From Bacillota bacterium (GTDB taxonomy: Bacteria; Bacillota; Peptococcia; Peptococcales; Peptococcaceae), in the NCBI GenBank assembly GCA_023443145.1, contig JAEZVS010000045.1:1-18885 (forward strand): DNA of 18,885 nucleotides, written 5' to 3'. The notes beneath the pieces are model-generated. The model was not told the DNA's origin, searched no databases, and saw nothing but the letters and a program-made list of their open reading frames with translations. Each line of letters opens with the position of its first letter. Position 1 is the stretch's first letter. Positions 14,549 through 18,885 of this stretch are shown here, one piece after another. The position numbers were made by a program, and so were the translations under genes.

Positions 14549-14870
14549 AGTCACAATTGATCCAAAAGGAGCGCATCGAAAGATACGCTTCTCTCAACAA
14601 TATCAACAAAAATGGTTTCTTGCGAACGTCTTTAACAAAAAATCGCGCGTCAACGTGCATTCCTGTATGTTGCAATGTCCATAAACAGGCTTTATGTGCA
14701 ACCATCGGTGCAAAATAGCTTATCTGATCAATTGAGCATGATGAAATCCTATGATCCGACACATGATACGTGCTCCGAAAAATCCGGAGGTCCTTTCCCT
14801 TGCCCCTTAAAAAATTTTAAGTGAGAAGAGACAGCTATATACCTGCATAGATTAAAGCATAGTTGTTCCC
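14549..14870. other. Non-coding gap of about 320 bases between convergent genes
   Basis: I find no convincing gene. It holds one well-formed hairpin (14568-14591: ten-position stem with one mismatch and a GAAA tetraloop), a second CTCCG/CGGAG hairpin (about 14772-14788), and an AT-only palindrome (about 14808-14822). An 87-codon minus-strand frame here starts at GTG and reads through the terminator stem, so I treat it as spurious. Confidence 0.5.
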
Positions 14871-15356
14871 TTATATATGAAACGAGCTTCGATGACGCGA
14901 CACCCGATTGAACAGTCCATGCAAAACAACAAGGTTTGTCACCATAGCCGCACTCATCACAGCGCCGGATTTAAAGAGACCCACCCTCTTCTTTGTTCGA
15001 TTTGAAGACAGCATACCCACGAAAATCAACAGCTGCAGCGGAGCAGAAAATAGTTTTAGAGGTGCTTTACAGAAGAGGGCATAAATCATATGTATGCTAT
15101 GGACGATAAGGTGAATCCCATAGGCAACAATGGCCCCTATTTGCCATATGGGCTTTGAGAAAATGCCCAACAATACAATAAGAAAAAATTCTTCAGCTGC
15201 GATAACCATAAATCGACGCTCACTCAACGCGTCCTTCTTTAGGCATAAGGGCAAAAGTGCGCGATTCTTAGCCACCCACGGTAAAAGCACATGGTATTCT
15301 TCTATTTCATGCCAGGTAAAGAGAACAAGAAATACTGTATACAGTTTGCGAATCAT
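14871..15356 (-). CDS. HXXEE domain membrane protein
   Basis: A 161-residue integral membrane protein with four to five hydrophobic segments (for example 5-14, 50-66, 70-95 and 100-115). Near the N-terminus, WHEIEEYHVLLPWV gives the defining H-x-x-E-E motif (H16, E19, E20). The family is named for that motif; its function is unknown, though the arrangement suggests a metal site in the membrane. AAAGGAGG six bases upstream fixes the ATG. It is divergent from the MerR-TipAS regulator gene 177 bases away and may be controlled by it. A TATAGT element upstream could be its -10. Confidence 0.75.
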   Translation of the reverse strand: MIRKLYTVFLVLFTWHEIEEYHVLLPWVAKNRALLPLCLKKDALSERRFMVIAAEEFFLIVLLGIFSKPIWQIGAIVAYGIHLIVHSIHMIYALFCKAPLKLFSAPLQLLIFVGMLSSNRTKKRVGLFKSGAVMSAAMVTNLVVLHGLFNRVSRHRSSFHI

Positions 15357-15471
15357 ATGTATCCTCCTTTACGCTCACTTTTATTTAAAATGATACTATA
15401 TAAAAAAGACGTGTCTCGTGGCTATCAGGCGCCTAAATCCCCGGCAACAGTAAAATACTGAAAAAAACGCC

Positions 15472-15502
15472 TTGACCCTAACGCAACTGAATGGTTTTTA
15501 AT
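15472..15502 (+). promoter_or_regulatory. MerR-type promoter/operator with 19-bp spacer
   Basis: TTGACC (15472-15477) and TTTAAT (15497-15502) are 19 bases apart, the over-long spacing that MerR regulators correct by twisting DNA. The spacer begins CTAACGCAACTGAATGG and carries a loose dyad (ACCCTAAC with a complementary ATGGT side), and CTTGACCCTAACG resembles promoters of TipA/Mta-type regulators. Confidence 0.75.
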
Positions 15503-15533
15503 AAAAGTAGATTACAGAAGGGAGGTGACCACC

Positions 15534-16322
15534 ATGAAAAACGGCATGTTCGTAAAGGAAGTGGCTGAACTGTGCGGCGTAAGTGTGCGCTTACTTCATC
15601 ATTGGGATTTTATCGGCCTTGTCTCTCCATCTGAACGTTTGCCAAACGGCTATCGACTATATCTGGATGATGATATAAAACGCATTCAACAAGCATTATT
15701 ATATCGCGCAACCGGTATGCGTCTGGAACACATCAAAGAATTGTTGGACAGTCGCCAAGACGACAAACAGCATTTAGAGATGCAATTGGCGCTATTAGAA
15801 GAAGCGTCACTGGAGTTAAACCGAAAAATCAAAGCGGTGCATCAATTACTGGAGGAATGCATAATGGGTAACGAATTAAGCATTGAAGAAAAAGCAGCCC
15901 TGATGGGAAAAGACTGGCTACCGGAATGGGAAGATGAAGCAAAAGACAAGTGGGGTGATACTCCGGATTGGCAAGAAACGCAAATCCATTTGTCACAAAT
16001 GTCAAAAGATGATTGGCAGACCTACAGACTAGACATCCAACTTCTTGAAGAAAAAATGGCAGACCTTTGTATCGGCGGAACGCCTGCGGACTCTGAAGAG
16101 GCCTTACAACTCATTGAAGAATATAGAATCCTTTCTTCGAAGCATCATTTTGAAATCACCTATCCCAAACACGTTCTTATTTCTCGACTGTATACAGAAG
16201 ATGAACGCTTTAAGGCCTACTATGATAAATATTCTCCAAAACTGGCTGCATGGATTCAACATGGCATTGAAGCTAACGCACGTGCACATGGCGTAGATCC
16301 GGAAAGCGCGAAGTGGGAATAA
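15534..16322 (+). CDS. MerR family regulator with TipAS antibiotic-recognition domain
   Basis: A 262-residue drug-sensing activator. The N-terminal winged helix-turn-helix (VKEVAELCGVSVRLLHHWD... NGYRLY) spans about residues 4-70, then comes a long dimerisation helix (about 75-110). From residue 111 the TipAS domain begins; KDKWGDTPDWQETQIHLSQM matches its usual RWG-x-T-x-Y-x-x-S pattern. TipAS domains trap antibiotics such as thiostrepton-like peptides in TipA and related compounds in Mta. The ATG at 15534 is eight bases after GGAGG; an earlier GTG at 15525 overlaps that site and is unlikely. The gene probably activates its own promoter, and the divergent HXXEE gene is a candidate target. 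A terminator follows. Confidence 0.9.
   Translation: MKNGMFVKEVAELCGVSVRLLHHWDFIGLVSPSERLPNGYRLYLDDDIKRIQQALLYRATGMRLEHIKELLDSRQDDKQHLEMQLALLEEASLELNRKIKAVHQLLEECIMGNELSIEEKAALMGKDWLPEWEDEAKDKWGDTPDWQETQIHLSQMSKDDWQTYRLDIQLLEEKMADLCIGGTPADSEEALQLIEEYRILSSKHHFEITYPKHVLISRLYTEDERFKAYYDKYSPKLAAWIQHGIEANARAHGVDPESAKWE
15851..15866 (+). promoter_or_regulatory. Internal ribosome binding site and start for a TipAS-only isoform
   Basis: GGAGG (15851-15855) is eight bases before an in-frame ATG (15864-15866) that is codon 111 of the regulator. Translation from here would give a 152-residue TipAS domain without the DNA-binding part. Streptomyces tipA is known to make such a short form from an internal start near codon 110. 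Confidence 0.6.
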
Positions 16323-16433
16323 CAACGAATATCCACGCCAAGATAAACACCGATACAATGACATGAGCCAGAAATTACCATACAATATCTATAGCCTTGT
16401 GGTAAAGAAGAATCGTTTAAACAATTCGCAATC

Positions 16434-16463
16434 AAAACCGGCAGCTATCCTGCCGGTTTTTGC
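16434..16463 (+). terminator. Terminator after the TipAS regulator gene
   Basis: A perfect 11-bp stem (AAAACCGGCAG, 16434-16444, with CTGCCGGTTTT, 16450-16460), loop CTATC, ending in TTTTT. The A run on the other side could allow weak action on the minus strand. Confidence 0.85.
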
Positions 16464-16658
16464 ATGCACTTAAAAATTCCGTCACCGATATACTCTCATC
16501 AAAAATAATGCGATTGGATATACTTCACGAAAAAAGTAAAGCCTAGCACTTCGCACCACTCACATTCATATCTTTTATATTGAAATCAGTATATGCGTCA
16601 TTTGGTTTTCAAGTTCTACATAAAACAAACATTTTGTTGTAAACAACTAATTTTTTTA
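16464..16658. other. AT-rich intergenic stretch without a gene
   Basis: Part of a 407-base gap between the MerR and TetR genes. Apart from the terminator on the left and the promoter-operator on the right, I see only AT-rich sequence and a short GTTGTAAACAAC palindrome about 25 bases upstream of the -35. Confidence 0.4.
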
Positions 16659-16715
16659 TTGACAATTTAATGTTCTATGCTAAGATATTAGTGACGGTAC
16701 CGTCGTTAATATCTT
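16659..16715 (+). promoter_or_regulatory. Promoter and 34-bp TetR operator of the tetR-MATE unit
   Basis: TTGACA (16659-16664) and TAAGAT (16681-16686) are 16 bases apart. From 16682 to 16715 runs a near-perfect inverted repeat with arms beginning AAGATATTA and ending TAATATCTT and a centre GACGGTACCGTC; only two of 17 arm pairs mismatch. It overlaps the -10 and the start point, so a bound dimer would block transcription. Confidence 0.82.
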
Positions 16716-16729
16716 GAAGGGTGGTGCTT

Positions 16730-17326
16730 ATGGCAAGACAAAGATTATCGAAAAACCAGCGACAACAGGAAATTCTGGAAGCGGCGCGCCTATGTTTTCT
16801 CGAAAAAGGTTTCCAAAATACAACCATGGAAGCTGTTGTGGGACGTACCACATTAAGCAAAGGCGGTGTCTATCGATACTATTCCTCTACCATCGATATG
16901 CTGTCCGATTTAATGAAAGCGGGAACAGCGCTTCGCTTCAACCTAATGAAAGAGCATTGTATTCTCAATAATAAAGACAATCCGGCCGGCTTTATTGAGT
17001 GCTTGGTTGAAAGCACCTATCAGAAAATGATTGACGAAAATCCCTATAAAAAACTATATGCTATTTTTCTACTTGAAAGTCAAAACAACGAAAAACTATT
17101 TGATTTAAAGGAGGAATTGACGCAAGATTTTTTTATGTTATTGCCCGAAGAAGGATTTTCTACGCCTGAACTCATCTCATCTTTAAAAGATGATGCTTTT
17201 ATAGAATTTATCAACGCCATCATCGTTGGGGTTGAAATGATGGGGATGAGAGAAGCATTTCAAAAAAATCCTGATTTTTTAAAGACCATCATTCGAAACC
17301 ATTTTGAAAACACACTAAAAAAATAG
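16730..17326 (+). CDS. TetR/AcrR family transcriptional repressor
   Basis: A 198-residue repressor. The N-terminal helix-turn-helix is QQEILEAARLCFLEKGFQNTTMEAVVGRTTLSKGGVYRYYSS, about residues 10-51 (shown here in outline as ILEAARLCF to GGVYRYY), the standard TetR DNA-binding domain. The C-terminal part is variable and presumably binds a ligand. The ATG at 16730 is preferred over the GTG nine bases earlier because that GTG lies in the GAAGGGTGG ribosome binding region. The 34-bp palindrome upstream is its probable operator, so it should repress itself and the MATE pump gene that follows after 15 bases. Confidence 0.9.
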   Translation: MARQRLSKNQRQQEILEAARLCFLEKGFQNTTMEAVVGRTTLSKGGVYRYYSSTIDMLSDLMKAGTALRFNLMKEHCILNNKDNPAGFIECLVESTYQKMIDENPYKKLYAIFLLESQNNEKLFDLKEELTQDFFMLLPEEGFSTPELISSLKDDAFIEFINAIIVGVEMMGMREAFQKNPDFLKTIIRNHFENTLKK

Positions 17327-17341
17327 AAAGAAGACAAAACT

Positions 17342-18724
17342 ATGAATAAAATCGACAAACGACACGAGATATTGACGGAGCCTTTTGCAAAACTTATTAT
17401 CAAATTATGTGTCCCGGCTATAATCGGAATGATCATCATTGCTTTATATTCGTTTATGGATAGCATTTATGCCGGACAAATGATTAGCAAATACGCGATG
17501 GCCGCCATAGGCATTGCTTATCCTTTTACATTAATCAACAACTCTATATCTGTATTGTTCGGAATGGGCGGGGCCTCTGTATTGTCGCGTGCCATAGGCG
17601 CCCGTGATGAATATCACAAACAAAGTGTTCTTCCCAGCGTGTCTTTTTTGGTCATTATCTCTTCCTTAATCATTACTGTCGTTGGTTACTGTGCAACAGA
17701 GTGGTTTGTTCAACTGGCAAATCCGAGTCCTGAAATTGCAAAAAATACCATTCAGTATCTTAAAATTATTTTTCTCGGATCGGTTTTTATCAATCTGACA
17801 CAAGCCTTGAATATGCTGATGCGTGCCGAAGGTCGTATGATTCGTGCCATGTCTATTATGTGCAGCGGTGCCCTCCTGAACATCATATTGGATCCGATTT
17901 TTATCTTATTGTTTCCCTCCCTCGGTGTTCAAGCTGTGGCTTACGCAACCATTATCTCACAAATATTTCAATGCGTTTTAACCTTAATCTATTTCTTATA
18001 TCAAAGCCCTCAAATCAAATGGAAAAAGCCTCACCTTTATCCCGGTATGGCCAAAGCAATCATTCCCATAGGCATATCCGGTATGATCATGCAGTTTGCC
18101 ACGATGATTCAACAAACATTGTTGTTTCAAACTGCAGGTACCTACGGAGGCGAGACCTATCAAATCATTTTGAGCGCTCTGCTCAGAATTCAAATGTTTG
18201 CCTTCATTCCTCTTTGGGGCGCTTCTCAGGGTTTTCAACCGTTTGTAGGTACCAACTTCGGTGCCAAACAATATCTTCGGTTGCTTCAAGGCAGACGTGC
18301 CTTTATGCTTTTTGCCTTTTTACTCAGCTTGGTCTTCTTTCTGCCTATGCAAATCATTCCGCATCACATTGTCAGCTGGTTTATTGACGACCCCAGCTTG
18401 GTACAAAAGGCCATTTACCCGGCAAGAGCCATTTTTTCAACCTTTTTCTTATATGGTTTTCTTGCTCTTTTGGGCATTTACTTTCAAGCCATCGGACATG
18501 CAAAAACAGCAGCCATTTTTGTTATGGGGCGTAACCTGATTCTCTTTATTCCGGTTGTCCTCTTATTGCCCAAAATATTCGGTGCTCCTGCCCTGTGGTG
18601 GACATTTGCATGCTGCGACTTGCCCATTATCATATATATTTTTGTTGTTTATATTCGACACGGACAGCAGCTTAAAGCATTATCCAATGATTCAGCAGCG
18701 GATATATCTTTTGCTACAAAATAA
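17342..18724 (+). CDS. MATE family multidrug efflux transporter
   Basis: A 460-residue membrane protein with the length and about twelve hydrophobic segments of a MATE (NorM/MepA-type) antiporter, exporting cationic drugs with H+ or Na+. The start LTEPFAKLIIKLCVPAIIGM, the DSIYAGQMISKYAMAAIGIA segment and the IGISGMIMQFATMIQQTLL segment at the start of the second half are typical. It lies 15 bases after the TetR gene with a weak GAAAGAAG ribosome binding site and is very probably its target. A strong terminator follows. Substrates cannot be read from sequence. Confidence 0.92.
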   Translation: MNKIDKRHEILTEPFAKLIIKLCVPAIIGMIIIALYSFMDSIYAGQMISKYAMAAIGIAYPFTLINNSISVLFGMGGASVLSRAIGARDEYHKQSVLPSVSFLVIISSLIITVVGYCATEWFVQLANPSPEIAKNTIQYLKIIFLGSVFINLTQALNMLMRAEGRMIRAMSIMCSGALLNIILDPIFILLFPSLGVQAVAYATIISQIFQCVLTLIYFLYQSPQIKWKKPHLYPGMAKAIIPIGISGMIMQFATMIQQTLLFQTAGTYGGETYQIILSALLRIQMFAFIPLWGASQGFQPFVGTNFGAKQYLRLLQGRRAFMLFAFLLSLVFFLPMQIIPHHIVSWFIDDPSLVQKAIYPARAIFSTFFLYGFLALLGIYFQAIGHAKTAAIFVMGRNLILFIPVVLLLPKIFGAPALWWTFACCDLPIIIYIFVVYIRHGQQLKALSNDSAADISFATK

Positions 18725-18751
18725 TGAATATATTGTATTATCTTACTGCCA

Positions 18752-18785
18752 AGAACCGGCTGCCTTTTGCAGCCGGTTCTTTTTC
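18752..18785 (+). terminator. Terminator of the tetR-MATE unit
   Basis: A perfect 12-bp stem (AGAACCGGCTGC, 18752-18763, with GCAGCCGGTTCT, 18769-18780), loop CTTTT, followed by TTTT. Confidence 0.88.
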
Positions 18786-18885
18786 ATGCATCAAGGATTA
18801 TTTGAATCTGATCTATTTAATATGCCCAAATTTCTGCGACTGAGCCCGTGCAACAAGAATGCACTCGCTGGAAAGAAAGCCCGGG
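18786..18885. other. Unidentified sequence cut by the right edge
   Basis: The last 60 bases are richer in G+C than the preceding spacer and contain a short GTGCA/TGCAC hairpin. On the minus strand two frames are open from the edge: one ends QSQKFGHIK, the other VAEIWAY. It could be the start of a structured RNA, the end of a leftward gene, or a repeat. There is not enough sequence to decide. Confidence 0.2.

Noticed and set aside
14499-14762. An 87-codon leftward frame
   Set aside because: It starts with GTG, lacks a ribosome binding site and its last residues come from the bidirectional terminator stem.
17860-18387. A 175-codon rightward frame inside the MATE gene
   Set aside because: It is a shadow frame of the MATE gene, with no membrane pattern or start signal of its own.
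1-18885. CRISPR arrays, insertion sequences, phage genes
   Set aside because: No regularly spaced repeats, transposase motifs, integrase or phage structural genes were seen anywhere in the window.

Overview
The window looks like a chromosomal segment from a Gram-positive Bacillota (Firmicutes) bacterium with moderate G+C. Reasons: strong GGAGG-type ribosome binding sites, near-consensus sigma-A promoters, a FakA/YloV fatty-acid kinase, the short (type I) QueF, a TipAS-type MerR regulator and a lipoprotein signal peptide with an LVGC lipobox. I cannot place it more precisely; a clostridial or Tissierellia-like lineage is only a guess.

Layout. Bases 1-5634 read leftwards: the fatty-acid kinase gene fakA (its last codons lie outside the window); an Eis-like acetyltransferase overlapping a DUF2156 protein; an isolated tRNA-Val(GAC) with its own promoter and terminator; and a threonine-aldolase-like gene followed by ridA. 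From 5698 the main direction turns rightwards. A near-perfect promoter, a leader with a candidate preQ1-I riboswitch and a strong intrinsic terminator precede queD-queE-folE-queC-queF, which encodes the whole route from GTP to preQ1.

Bases 8988-13486 hold five tightly coupled genes: a binding lipoprotein, a cytosolic alkaline-phosphatase-superfamily hydrolase, two permeases and an ATPase. This is the most interesting cassette here. It looks like an uptake system for an organophosphorus compound (phosphonate or phosphodiester) whose cargo is cleaved inside the cell by the hydrolase. Pho-box-like repeats lie upstream. The substrate is not known.

The right third carries small regulatory or detoxification units: a DJ-1/PfpI protein (isonitrile-hydratase-like), an HXXEE membrane protein divergent from a MerR-TipAS regulator, and a TetR regulator with a MATE efflux pump. 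The TipAS gene keeps the MerR-type 19-bp promoter spacer and has an internal ribosome binding site and ATG exactly where the drug-binding domain begins. The TetR gene has a 34-bp near-palindrome over its promoter. The last 100 bases hold a piece of sequence, cut by the edge, that I could not identify.
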